From the NCBI GenBank assembly GCA_009599575.1, contig VWND01000005.1, forward strand, positions 744,001 through 808,000: a DNA stretch of 64,000 bases, given 5' to 3'. A program made the translations under genes and the position numbers. Shown here piece after piece: positions 12,845 to 25,329 of the stretch (positions are counted from its first letter, which is position 1; each line of letters opens with the position of its first letter). The notes under the pieces were generated by a model. That model saw only the letters and a program-made list of their open reading frames with translations. It was not told the DNA's origin and searched no databases. Source of the stretch: Blumeriella jaapii. Its lineage: Eukaryota; Ascomycota; Leotiomycetes; Helotiales; Drepanopezizaceae.

Positions 12845-15079
12845 ATTTTTTTAATTAATAAACTTATAGATATTATATCGTTTTTTAAGCAAAACGTTGC
12901 TAAACCGGGCAAATTTATTTTTAATTTATTTTGGAACGGAATTATTATACGCAATTTTTCCGAGTTTAAGCAAATATATAATACCGCTATTTTAAATTAG
13001 CAAGCAGCTTTCGTAAAAATATTTATAAAGCAATTCGATATAATAATTGAAAACGTTAACGAATTTTTATTCGATTACGAAGGTTTTGTTAAAATTGAAT
13101 TCGTTCGCAAAAGCTTTAATTACGATAAATTTCTGCTGAATTACGATAACGCTTTAAAAGTTTTCGCCGAAGCAAAAAAAGCTCGAAATAATAAAAAGGA
13201 AATAATAGATCGAGTTTTGCGTTTTTTGTTAAATTAACGAAAAAAGAATATTTAAAAATACGTTTTTAGCAAAATTACCGAAGTTATTTTATTTCGGCAT
13301 TTCGCTCGCTTTTTCGAAATTATTATTTTTATTAAAAAAAAAAGTTTGGGTATTAAACGCTTATATTTTTAAAGCGTAAGCTTTAAAAGCTAATAATTTA
13401 AAGGTCCGCAGGTTTACAGGTTTTTTTATAGCTGTTTGCAAACTGATCGACGACGTTATACAATCGCTAAAAAAAGTTTTAATCGGTTGCGAAACTTTAA
13501 GTTTGACTTTTTTTTAAAATAAAAAACTGAGCGTCGTTAAATGCGGTATTTTTATACCGAACGAAGAAAACGACGCTATTCCGATATTTTAAATTTACGA
13601 CGACGAAAAAAACGAAAAAGTTAATATTATTTTTGTTTAGTTCGAAAAAATATACGCAGTAGTAATTAATACTTTTAAAGCAGCTAAAATAATTCGGCGA
13701 TTTTTATTTTTAATTGTCGAAAACGAATCCGAGGACGAAATTAAAAGCGTAATAGCAAATAACCGTTTATTCGAATACAAAAAATTTATTATACTTATAG
13801 AAACGATTTCGGAAAAAGTAAAAGTAGAAAACGTAGAAAAGCGCGCCGATATTTCCGAAACTTTTTTTGTTCGGAGAAAAAAACTATTCGCGTCGCTAGC
13901 AGAAAAGGCATCGCGAATAAAAACAGCCGGAAATCGACGCCGAGTTATAGGCTTTAAGTTAATTAATAGAAAACGCGACGATTTTACGGAATCAGATTTA
14001 AAAAACGCCGGCATTTCGAAAGAGAAGGATTTAAACGATTTTAAATTTGATTTTTCGAAGTTAAATACGCAAATATTAGAAACGCTTGCTGCGTTTAAAA
14101 ACGTCGTATTAATACCGTTAATATTTTAGATTTTGATAAAAGCATTTAAAATTTCGATTATTATACGATTCGATCGAAAAGGCTTGGAAGAAAATATCGA
14201 AGTTATCGCGGAAGAAATTATATAAAAAATTTAAAATTAGATTATTTTGCTTAAAACTTTCGCTTTCGACGACGAAACGATTTAAAAGTTTTATTTCGAT
14301 ACTTTTATATAAAAACCAAATAAATCCGTTAGCTTTTTTTTTTTTGTTTCGAACGAAAACTAAATCAAGCTTTTTTCGGAAAATTACAAATATAATACGC
14401 TAAAGCAAATAAAAAAGATTTTTGAAAACGGTGATTTATTTTTACTCGAGCTTTTTTTCGTTAAGAAATTTCGATTTTTTAATTTCGTTTTTACGAATAA
14501 CGTTAACGCTAAAAAAAACGGCAAGTTTTGCTATTTTTACGTACGCTGTTACGCGGCGTATTGCGATTTAATTATAAAAGAAATCGACGTAGTCGGTTTC
14601 GCTGGTCGATTCGCTGTTATTAAAAATTCGGATTACGACGTGTTCGAAATTGATTTTAATAATTAATTTATATTCCGACGAAAAATTGCGAAAACTATTT
14701 AAGCGCGTGCTAAAGCTTATTTAGGCTACGTAAATTTCAAAGCAGATTCTAAGGTTTTTAGCGCGATTATAAAACTCGATTAAACGTAAAAAAATGGAAA
14801 TAACGAGTATTTTCAAAAGCTGATTTTTTTGGCTTTTCGACCGAAGGTGTGCTTTAAAATCTATTTAAATTGAACTGCGAATTCGTTAATTACGTAGGGT
14901 TTTATAACGAAGAAAATAAGCTATTGTTGCATTTTATAAAAAAAAAAGTAGTTATATATAAGTATTATTTTCGATTGGTTAAAACTTAAAAAGCGCCGAC
15001 AGCTTTTTTCGCTAATATGTTTTATAATTTTATTTAATAAACTTTCAAAATGCATTCCGGCTTTTATTTCGCTGTTTTA
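12845..15079 (+). pseudogene. Copy A third reading frame, first part (unknown function)
   Basis: Downstream of integrase and about 440 bp of featureless T-rich DNA, a frame homologous to B 25,330-27,560 begins (IISFFKQNVAKPGKFIFN-like) and continues to the T2 insertion. Recognisable blocks include ENVNEFLFDYEGFVKIEF, a basic stretch, and GKFCYFYVRCYAAYCDLI. I do not recognise the protein. It is not a second integrase, RT or chromodomain. Similarity persists between A, B and C at protein level despite RIP, which argues that it was a real coding region. It continues at 33,742. Confidence 0.7.
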
Positions 15080-15084
15080 ATTAT

Positions 15085-15496
15085 TGTTAGGAACCAATAT
15101 CACGTGTATAAATCAGGTGATCCGCCAAGACCCTCTGCCTCCTACCAACCCTCGAATAGCACTTTCTGCGAATAGGCCGTAGGGGCCGGATAATATTATG
15201 GAGGCTGGAAATGATATTTAGGTAAAACATTTTATAAAAGTAATTGCTAAGAAATCAGTTATTAAAGTTATATTGAAAAGGATGAAAAAAGGTCGGGATA
15301 GGAGCTGAAGAAATATATTAAATAAAGTTCGCTTGGTTTCTTAGGAAATACTTTTTTTCAGGGCTCTACCCCTTTTTTTGTATTTATATACGCTTTTTAT
15401 TAGAAATGTAAAAAGTAGAAATCAGTCTAATTATTAATTCAATTTTATCTGAGTTTTATTATTTGAATTAATGTTTCCCTGCTTTTAATTTTTACA
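15085..15496 (+). repeat. 5' LTR of T2
   Basis: 412-bp LTR starting TGTTAGGAACCAATATCACG. Its first 140 bases are nearly unmutated, including GGCCGTAGGGGCCGG. From about 15,220 on, RIP-type changes increase. Confidence 0.92.
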
Positions 15497-15559
15497 TTTT
15501 GATTTTTTTATTTATCGGAACGGCAGTTCGATATTATTAAAATAACTTTCTATTATATT

Positions 15560-17130
15560 ATTACATTTACATCGTTATTATCGATATTATAATTTTTCGC
15601 ATTCGCAGAAAACAGATATTTCCAGCTATTCAAAAAGATTTAATATTTTCGGCTGCTTAGGAAAACCTCGTATTATCGTTTTTTTTGACGTTACCAGTTT
15701 TACTAAAGGCCGAAAATATTTTATTATCAAAACGCAACGATTTTTTAACTTTTTTTATCGAAGAAATTACTGAAAAAGGCCACGCTTAAAGCGATTCGGA
15801 AGAATTCTTTACCGAAATCTTAATTTATTTGATTGACGAATAAATCCGCGCCGAATAAAAAGAGAACGATAAACGTAGGAAAATAAAAGAAATACGAATT
15901 AAAATGAAGCAGAAAAAGATTAAGAAAAAGATTTACGAAACAGTCAAAAGATTCGAAAAAATTTTAAAACGCCGAAACGAATTTCGAGAAAAGGTTAAAC
16001 AATTCCAACAAAAACTTAACGCTTTCGAAAATATCGAAGAAAAAGTTTTTATATTTTTTAATACCGTCCCAATTAAAAAAAGACAAAAAATAACCTAAAC
16101 TAGCGATTATTATAAGGTATTTTCGGAGCATTACGATAATAATATTTATTGGAAACGACCTAGCATTTTTTTTAAGTATATTATACCTTTTGTAGGAAAC
16201 ATAACGAATTCGAGCCGAAAAGCATCAAAAATAAGAGATTTTTTAATATATCGAAGGAAAATATTAAAAAAGCTTAATTTTTTATTCGGCGTGCAAAGCG
16301 AAGCTTTCGCCAAAATAAAAGAGTAATATTTTGTACCGATCAAAAGAAAATTAACGCTTGTGTTTTAGCTTTCGACGATAAAATAAAAAAAAAGTAAACC
16401 GGATACGAACGACGTTTTACGAATATTCGAACCATATAGAACGATTTCAAAAGATGGATATTAAATTTTTTGATAAATGCGGAAAATCGAAAAATCGCGG
16501 CTTTAAATTTATACGATAAAACGAAGTAAAAAAAGTATAAATCAGTTAACGATTTCGTTGCTTATTTAAATAATTTCGAATAGCAGTTGCAAATAACAAA
16601 CGATGCGACTAGAAAAAGGATGTTTTTCGCAAAATTCCGATTTATTTTTCGAAAAGAAATTATTAAACGAAGCAATATTGCAATTACAAGCTCGTACGAA
16701 AAATTAATATTAATCGCTCGTCGTATCGAAAATGCTAATAAAATTATTAGCGACGAAACGAAAAATAATAGACGACGAAACGAACGCAAAAAGAAAAAAA
16801 AGGAAAAGATTTATATTTACGATTAAGGTTTAAAAGTTAAAACAGATATATATCGTTTTCGATTCGAAAATACGTTATAAAAAGAAAAACGAAAGCGAGA
16901 AAACGATAATTTTAATAAAATCTTTTGAAATCCTAGAATTTTTAACGATTTTTTTTATTTTTCGAAATGCAATCGCTGTTAAAAGAAAAGGCACCGTATA
17001 GCTAATTATTTAAAAGTCGAATATTATAAATGTAATAGAAAAGAATATATAGTTTTAAACTGCTTCGAAGCTAACAAATTTAAAAATTCGGGAAAAGCTT
17101 TCGTTCGATTTTAATTTCGTCGCTGCTAAT
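15560..17130 (+). pseudogene. gag: T2 gag with two CCHC knuckles (broken)
   Basis: The N-terminal part is strongly charged and probably coiled-coil (lysine- and glutamate-rich, about 15,900-16,100). A capsid-like part lies near 16,520-16,780 (KSVNDFVAYLNNFE, then AITSSYEKLILIARRIE). Near 16,968-17,060 come two CX2C-type knuckles, CNRC.KKRHRIANY and YYKCNRKEYIVLNC, each damaged by Cys-to-Tyr-type or Gly changes. This is the standard Gag order of fungal chromodomain Ty3/Gypsy elements. RIP has produced stops at Gln/Trp positions. Protease follows directly. Confidence 0.72.
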
Positions 17131-17139
17131 AAAATCGAG

Positions 17140-17640
17140 CGAAGAAAGCAAAAAATAATAATTTCAGTCGAAATTAAAAAAGCTAAAAGCGAAATTCGTA
17201 CGGAACGAGCTTTTATCGACTGCGGCGCGGAAAAAAACTGCGTAATTTAAAAGTTATTAGTTAAGTATAAATAAAAACCAATTTAAAAACGTATTGATTT
17301 ATTTACGGTTGAAAGAAAAAAAGTAATTATTTACGGCACGTATACGCAATTTATTCGCGCTATTAATAATTATAAAATAATTAAAGAAATACAAAGCGAT
17401 TTCGTGGCTTGCGATATAAATATTTTAAGGGTTTTATTTATTTTAGGTTTTTTTTGGTTGCGAAATATCGACCTCGTTATAAGTTTTCGAGCTAAATCGT
17501 GGCGATATTCAATCGAACGTTTACAGCTTAATTTTGTTATAATTAAACGTTTTAAAAAGGAATTCAAAAGGAAGCAAGCGTTTTGTATCGTTTTAAAAAA
17601 AGCTATTAAAAAATAACATTAATTACTTTTTAAATACGAC
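17140..17640 (+). pseudogene. T2 protease region (broken, truncated by copy B)
   Basis: The frame has ERAFIDCGAEKNCV near 17,195-17,240, corresponding to the active-site region of retropepsin-like proteases (here D-C-G-A, as in many fungal Ty3/Gypsy elements). It continues to ILGFFWLRNIDLVISFRAKSW near 17,430-17,500, the family's 'ILG.PWL....P.I....' landmark. Copy B inserted at 17,685-17,688. The frame resumes in RT at about 28,990. Confidence 0.75.
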
Positions 17641-17688
17641 GATTACGCCGATGTATTCGACGATATCGCCGCGGTTATTGTAAAACGG

Positions 17689-17945
17689 TGATACCTTGTA
17701 TTAATGGGAGTTGGTAGTTTTAGCTATGGTCGAGGCATGGACCCCTCCGAGACCCCCTGCCACTGACTATTTTCAACAGGTATAAGAGCAAAGCACCCCC
17801 TTAAATAGTACCATAAGCACGCAGTTTAATTCATACCTTTATTTATTTTTCTTTTTTTTTTTTCAGTTTTTTCTAAGGATTTTCTAGATTATTTTACCTA
17901 CCGATATATGGCCGTATTAATCTGGTTTTCCTATTTATTTTTACA
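17689..17945 (+). repeat. 5' LTR of copy B
   Basis: 257-bp family-1 LTR starting TGTAAAACGGTGATACC. The first 150 bases are almost unmutated. It ends TTTTTACA. Confidence 0.92.
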
Positions 17946-18649
17946 TTTGATGATTTACGCAGAAATTCAAACTTCGGTGTTTCGTTTTTATATATTCGCC
18001 GATGCATTTTTTAAATTTATAATTAAAATCGACTTCGATATTTCGCTATTACGGCTTAAAAGACCTTTTATATGGTGTTGTTCGCAGCTATATTATATAA
18101 AGGACTTTTAATGGCTTTTTTTATTTTGCGCACAGTTATTGAACTACAAAAATGCAACATATTTTAAAAACGTCTGAAATTACGGTCAGGCAATCCTGTA
18201 CCGTGCGAAATTCAAAGTTCGAAAATCGCTCTTTTGTTTAAAAATAACAAATCGAATATTGGTTCGTGCGCTTCGATCGCTGCGCTCGGCTCTTCTGAAC
18301 TAGATTTTTTTTGGTTAAACGCCTGGCGAAAATTCAACCTTTTAATTTTACGCTTTGTAATTATAGCAATTATAATTTGCGGCTTTTTATTAAAAGTAGT
18401 AAAGAAATGGCTATACGTGCATTAGCTTAAGCCACGGAATATCGAAACCGTGGATTATATAATAATATTATATTAATTCAATCAATTTATTAAAAAACAA
18501 GTTTTTTAATATATTACTTAAATGTTTAAACGCAATTTTATTTTATTTAATTCTTTCAAAAAATACAAAGACTTTTTTGATAGCTTCTTTATTAAAAACG
18601 ATTTTTTTTATATTAAAAACCCTTAATTTGCAATTTCAGAAAACATTTA

Positions 18650-20030
18650 TTCGTTTAATTTAAATCTTACCAATACTTTCGCTAATATTATAAACAACGA
18701 CGCTTTTCGTTTTTTTATGCGAGGTCGCATACCCCTTTCTAATTCCTCTGGTGCACTTTTATTCAGTGGCGCCAATATTACCGATTTTATCGAGAAATAT
18801 AAAAAAACCTGTAAGAATTTCGGAATTTTTAAAACTAAGATATTCGATAAACTCCTTTGCTATTATAACCTAACTATTAAAGATATTATTAAATCGATAA
18901 ATAAATAGAAAACTATTAGAGCTCGAAATTAGCGTAAACTAGTTAAAACTTTGAAATCGAAATTCCGAAACCACGATCGCCAGCAAATTCGCGATATTAT
19001 CGCTTTTTTTAAACAATTTGTCATAACAATTCGCTAAGCCAAAAAACTTAAAATCTATTATCGTATTTATACGAGAGTTTTTAACGTTTTTGTTAACAAA
19101 AAGGTTTTAAGCGAAATTGAGCAGGAAAAATTGTTTTTATTTAGCCTTTTAATCAGCATTCGCAACAAAACTATTAAGCATTTTAAAATTAATAAACAAA
19201 ACTTTGAAATCTTCGATTAGTATTTCAAATTTGTAAAATTCGTTTTTAAATAAAACCAAAGCGAACGTATTATTAAAGCCATAAACCAAAAGAAATCTTC
19301 CTCCCCTATTTATAAAAAAAACGTGGAAGCTTTAATGCAAAAACATGCCCAACTATTAAAAGTTATCGAAATCGCTAAGAAACAACCAGTTATTATATTA
19401 TTTAATCGCTTTGTAAAACTTATTGGCTTAGAAAAGCTTAACAAAGATATCGAAATTTTCGTATTAAAATTTACCGATATTAAAATTTAAAAACTTTAAA
19501 GCAAAGTCGAAAGTTTTATACAATAGCAGAAAAAACTTTTTTACGTTAATTCGGACGATAAAAACGATTAAAATAATTTTTACAACAACTACTTTTCGTA
19601 AAATGCGCGAAGCGATTAATTTCGCCAAGCTATCGTAAAAGTAATAGCTGTCTAATGGCAACCCTTTTATGTTAACGATCAGAATCAGCGAAATATTAAT
19701 TATAATAACGATTATTAAGGGAAAGAAAACCAACGCGGAAATCAGAATCGCGGCTACCAAAATAATAAAAGTAATTATTAAAACAGATTCCGTGGCCTTA
19801 AGTGTAAATTTTATGATAATAAAGAAATTTATTACGAAAAATCTTATATTCGCTTAGAATGCAAAGCATTTAATTTTTGTATAAATAATAATATCTGTTA
19901 TATTAATAAATACGGAGCGATTTGCTTCGGACCGACGGAAGCAGAAATAGGCCCTTTTAATAAAGTTGAAAATCAGAGCTGGTTAAATACTATTCGCTTG
20001 AAAATGAAAGGTACGAAATAAAACGACTGC
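18650..20030 (+). pseudogene. gag: Copy B gag (broken)
   Basis: Same Gag as in copy A. It retains segments lost in A, such as RGRIPLSNSSGALLFSGANI followed by a TDFIEKYKKTCKNF-like stretch (18,717-18,908). Trp codons are stops (K.KTIRARN.RK), while Gln codons are kept (NHDRQQIRD), the reverse of copy A. The C-terminal part contains an Asn/Arg/Gly-rich segment near 19,680-19,780 and a cysteine cluster near 19,858-19,940. The probable start Met is now ATA (Ile). Confidence 0.72.
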
Positions 20031-20059
20031 TTAGAAAACAGAAAGAATGCAAACGATTT

Positions 20060-23000
20060 TTATTAGTAAAAAAGAAAACATCCCAAAAGGCGTATTAATT
20101 AAAAAGAAAATTTTTACTCTAAGCGTAAATAAAATTTAAATATATAAATGGAAAACAAATATATATATTGCTAATGCAAGTATCGCATTTGCAAATATTA
20201 TAGCTGCATAATTAAGCCAGCGAATTATAAAAAAATAAAATGCTTTTGTTTTATTCGCTAAACCGATTGATATAAAAAAAAACGTTAAAATCGAAAAGGA
20301 AAAAGATTTCGGAATTCGAAAAAAAACCGATAAAACTATCAGAAAAACGCTTATAATAAAAGAAATTGACGACGATATAAAAAATATCGATACCGACACT
20401 CCGGTTTAAATTATTTAGAAAATACCAGCTTCTAAACGCCTACTATTAATACGAAGCGAAAAATAAATCGACAAATATATTAATCCCGAAGCCGTCGACG
20501 AAGCTATTGAAAAAATCATAGAATAAAAGATTAAATTGAAATTCAGCGATTTATTTAATACAAAAAAAAAATTCGACAAAATTATTAACAAATAAATTCC
20601 TGTATTAAAAAAAAACGAAAAGGTTAAGATTATCCGAGAAGGAAACGACTTTAAATTAAAAAAAAATTAAAAAAAAATTTATAATACCGCAGTTAATTTA
20701 GCCGATAGAAAGAAATTTTCGGAAAAAGTCAGCTTTTTGGCCCTTGCTATAAAAACCCAAAAGTCAAAACGACGAAACTACTTTTATACGGCTATAAAAG
20801 CATTAAAAATAAAAATAATATTTGAAAAAAGTACGACCGCCTTCGTTTTATTCGATAATAGAGCCGAAGTTAATTGCATAAATTAAGAAACAGCCGAAGC
20901 CAATAGTATCCCGATTATCACCGATAAGCGAATAATTTATATTATTGTTAATAGAAATACGATTGAATTTAATAAGATTATACGAAATATTAAAATCGAC
21001 GTTAAAAATATTGTTATTTATAAAAACTTTTTAATAATAAAAAAATGCTTTTATTCCATTATTTTTAAAATGCCCTGGATCCTGGAAAGTTTCGTCAGTT
21101 TTAAATACACCGAAAACGGCCAAATAAAAGCTTTTTTCTGAAACTGGAACCGATTTTTTTAAAATCAAATTATCGTCGCCGGCGATAAAATCTTTTTAAT
21201 CGACGTTTTATCGGAAAACGAATAGCCGGTTTTGGTTTCAGAATAAACGCTGAGCTATAACAAAACCTGGAAAATAATCAGCCAAAAGCATTCGCGTTAT
21301 TAATCGAAATGGCACCGCGAATAAAATTGGCTAATATTAATATTTTTAGCTACCAATTCGAAAATAAAAATTTCGAAAATTTCGTTTTCGTATTAAACAA
21401 ATCCGATTTATATATCCTACCTTTTTATGTTAATATTAACACTTTTTATAAGCGCAAAGCTGATAAAGTACGATTCGTAAATCTTAGCGAATCCGGTGGA
21501 AATATCTTCGGAAAAATAAACGATTGATTCGAAAAAAACGAAACAATAAAATCATCGCAATTAGTTATTAGCGAATTCGAAAGATTTATTACCGGCCGAT
21601 TTTCCAGCTTATTATTTAATAGCCGATTTATAAAAGAACGATTTGATAACTTAGCAATCGGAACCCAATTTTTATTAAAAAAAAAAAAGTTTTATACGAA
21701 GTCTTACGCAACCGGGAAAAAGCTATAGCTTTCGATTTCACCGAAATAAGCTAATTCAGTTTTGACGTTACGTCTTATATCGATATTAAAACCGTATTTT
21801 ACGAAGCCTGGCAAAAAAAAATCTTTTTAATTTCTAAAGCCTTCTAGAATAAAATAATCGAAATGCTAAAAAAACGAATTAAGCAAAAGATTTTCGAATT
21901 TTGCTACGGCCTATACAAAAACAAATGATTTATCGTTGCGAAAAAAAAGAAAAGCATTTACAAATTTATTATCGCAATCGTCGAAATAAATAAAATAACG
22001 ATACGAAACGCTAACGTGCCATTTAACGTCGATTAATTTTCGAACGAATTCGCAAAATTAACAATCGCCTTCTTTTTCGATCTGTTTTCCGGCTACGACC
22101 ATTTAGTGCTTAATCTACGATCTCGAAATATAACAGTAATTCAAATTCCAATCGGTTTATTACGTATAACCAGAATACTTATAGAAGCCATTAATTCAGT
22201 CGCTCAATTCGTAAAAATCGTGTATAAAGTTTTTATAATTTATATTTCTGACATTGCTTTATTTTACGTTAACGACGTCGGAATAAAAGGCCCTAAATTA
22301 TATTATAATAATAAAAAGATTTTTTCTAAAATTCGACGCTATATAATAAAATATATTCAAAACATCGACAAAATTATAGTCTGCTTCGAAAAAGCTAAAG
22401 CTATTATTGGCCCTCGATCAAAATTTTACATATCCGAAATAAATATCGTCGGTTATATAACTGACAGCGCTGGCCGCCATTTTTAACGAAAGAAAATTAA
22501 AAAGATTTGCGAATGGAAAATGCGAAAACATTACCGAAGCCAAAGCTTTTATTAGCGTTATAATTTATTATCGCAATTAAATTAAAAACTTTTTTCAGAA
22601 AGCTGTATTTATTTACGTCACGATAAAAAAAAAAATCGATTTCGTTTGAAAAAAAAAGCAAAGCAAAATTATAAAAATCCTTAAAAACGATTTTTTATCG
22701 GCTTTATTATTTATGCGGATCGATTACAGCCCAAACGCAAAAGAAATCATTTTAATTATCGACGCTAATATTTTCGGTTAAAAAGTTGTATTGCAATAAA
22801 TCGATGAAAATAAAAAACGGCATTTTTTACGATTCGAAAGCGGCCTATGATTTTTCGCGAAAGCACGCTACGATGCTATTAAACGAAAATGTCGGGGCGT
22901 TTTTAAAATAATAAAAAAGATAAAAAACGAATTATACGGCGTATATTTCATTTTGAAAACGGACGCAAAAGTTTTTGTCGATTAATTAAATAAAAAAGCC

Positions 23001-24875
23001 AGTAATTTATTAAAAGTATTTGTTATTAATTAAATAACTTAAATGCGATTTATGGATTTCGAAATCAGATATATTAAAAAGATAATTAATACAGCGGCAA
23101 ACGGCCTTTCCAAATAAAAACGATTTTATCCGTTTGATTTCGCTAAACAAAGCGAACAAAATATCGACGAATAAATCGCTAACGAAATCGGCTGCTTTGC
23201 TATTTACGCTCTGGATTTCACAAAGCCAAAACCATTCGCGTTGTTATTTCGGCTGGCATCGCGAATAAAAAACGCTAATTTTCGGGCCGAAAAAGCATTC
23301 GCGTTATTATTTCGGCTGGCACCGCGAATGGATTTGATCGAAAACGATCGGAATAAGCCGACTAGCGACGAAAATAAACTTTTAATCGATAATTACGAAA
23401 CCGAAGATTTTTATTTTATCGTATATTACTTAATTATTTTGTTTAAACCATTTAGCGTACCAAATTATTAATTTAAATCATTTAAAAACCAAGCTTTCGA
23501 TTATATTTTAGCCGATAGGAAGCTGTACAAAATGGAAAATAATATATATTAAAAACGCTTAGTAATAAATAACAAAGCTGATAAGTTTCAAGTTATAAAA
23601 AAAACTTACGAAGAAATGTTTTATAAAAAAGCTAAAGCCATTTACTACCGAATCAAAAACGATTTTTAATAGAAAAAGTGTTTCGAAAACTGCAAAGTTT
23701 TCGTTAAAAGCTGCATTTCTTGCTAAAAACGAAAGCCTGGCCGAAAAAAAAACCTATTATATCCGACGTAATTTTTTGGAATTTAAGAAAAAGTTAATTT
23801 CGACGTTACGCGCGTACCGATTATCGATCGCGGTTATATATGCTTCGTATTCGCTATTAACGATTTATTTAAATAGTTTAAAAAGCGACTTTTTCGAAAC
23901 GCTATTTTCGAAGCTATAACGACTTTTTTTTAAAAAAACGTTATATATCGATATGGTTTATTTGGCAAATTAAACGTCGATAATAGATCCGAAAATAAAA
24001 GCGTTGTCGAGACTTTTACAAAAAAATACGGTATTTAACGCATTCAGATTTTAGCCTATAATTCGAAAGGTAATAGATCCGTTGAACGAGGTTATAAAAA
24101 TATTTAACGGCTTTTTAAAAGCTATTCGAAAGGGTTATAAGCGTTGGTCGCGGAAATTCTCGGAAATGCTTTTTGTTATGCGCATATATATATACGCCTC
24201 TACTAAAATGATCCTATTTTTTATTTAGTACGGCAAAAACGCTCGATTACCTTTGGAAACAAAATGGCCTGTATAAAAGTTTTATAACGTAGTTAAAATA
24301 AAAACGAAAGCAAATCTATTAATAATAAGATTTAAATAACTAAATTACCGCGATATAAATATAAAAGAAATAATTTTAAAAAAGAAAAGATATAAAAAAA
24401 TAGCTAAAAAAATCTAAGATAAAATTAAAGTTTTAAAAAAAACGTTAATCAGAAAGAAAAATCTGATTTTAATTTACGACGTTTAACGCGTTATCGATAA
24501 ATCGGCCGACACTAAACTTGATTATAAATGGCTCGGACCTTACGAAATATACAAGGCCGAATTAAATAAAAGCTATTATAAGCTTACGGAACTCGATGGA
24601 ACGAAGCTGAAAAAAACGTTCGCCGCCAACCGATTAAAGCGATTTTATAAAAAAAACCAGCAAATCTACCTTCTAAATTTTAAATTAAAAAGCGATTCCG
24701 ATTTCAGCGATTCCGACGACGATTCCGACCAAAGCGATTATACTTCTGAAAAAAAAAAACCTTTTAGAAAGGTTTAAAGACAGCCGAACGATAACCCCGC
24801 TGTTAAAACCATAGTTTAAGTCGTAATTCCACCTATAACCGAAAAAAAGAAAAATGCTTACAAAATTATTCACTA
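20060..24875 (+). pseudogene. pol: Copy B pol: protease, RT, RNase H, integrase (broken)
   Basis: In one frame: a charged linker (about 20,200-20,800) rich in Lys/Glu/Asp, protease (VLFDNRAEVNCI near 20,850), RT (FDLFSGYDHLVLNLRSRNIT, then IPIGLLRITRI, then the box YVNDVGIKGPKLYY near 22,265), RNase H near 22,740-22,990 and integrase about 23,510-24,480 (SCISC, VNFDVTRVPIIDRGY, SVERGYKN). It ends with an acidic Ser/Asp tail near 24,690-24,750. The central RT run 22,106-22,486 is open for 126 codons. YVDD reads YVND. It has an approximately 65-bp direct duplication (23,231-23,330) ahead of integrase that copy A lacks. Confidence 0.8.
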
Positions 24876-24879
24876 ATTA

Positions 24880-25325
24880 TTTTATTATTTTCGTTGTTTA
24901 TTATTTTTCCTTTTTTATTATATACTGTTTTATTGTTTTTGTTTTGTTTTGTTTATATACAATTTAATTATCCTGTTTTATATATACTATTTATTTTTAC
25001 AAACCTTTTTTTATATTATTTGAAACATCTACTGTATTTTTTTTTGTTTGATTGTACTTTTGCTTATTAAAACAAAAGCTTTGTATATATTTTAAGCCGT
25101 ATATTTGATATATTTGTATTGTTCGCATATTTTACGAAAACTATCTTTTATATATTTTATTATTTGCTATTTTCTGCACTGTTTACTTTTTTCGTTGTTT
25201 TAAACGGGTGCTTATCTGAACAGTTATAATTTATTGGAAAAACAGCATGCGGATTTCCGTGGCTTTTAAATACAAATATCCTACAGTTTCCGTACTTTTT
25301 CCTATTTACTTTTTAATAAATATAA
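24880..25325 (+). other. T-rich spacer between pol and third frame (copy B)
   Basis: About 450 bp of very T-rich DNA with no supported reading frame. The equivalent stretch is 12,410-12,840 in A and 49,532-50,000 plus 36,515-36,618 in C. C carries the T3 insertion in it. It could hold an internal promoter or intron for the third frame, but I see no decisive splice or promoter signal after RIP. Confidence 0.4.
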
Positions 25326-25329
25326 TATA

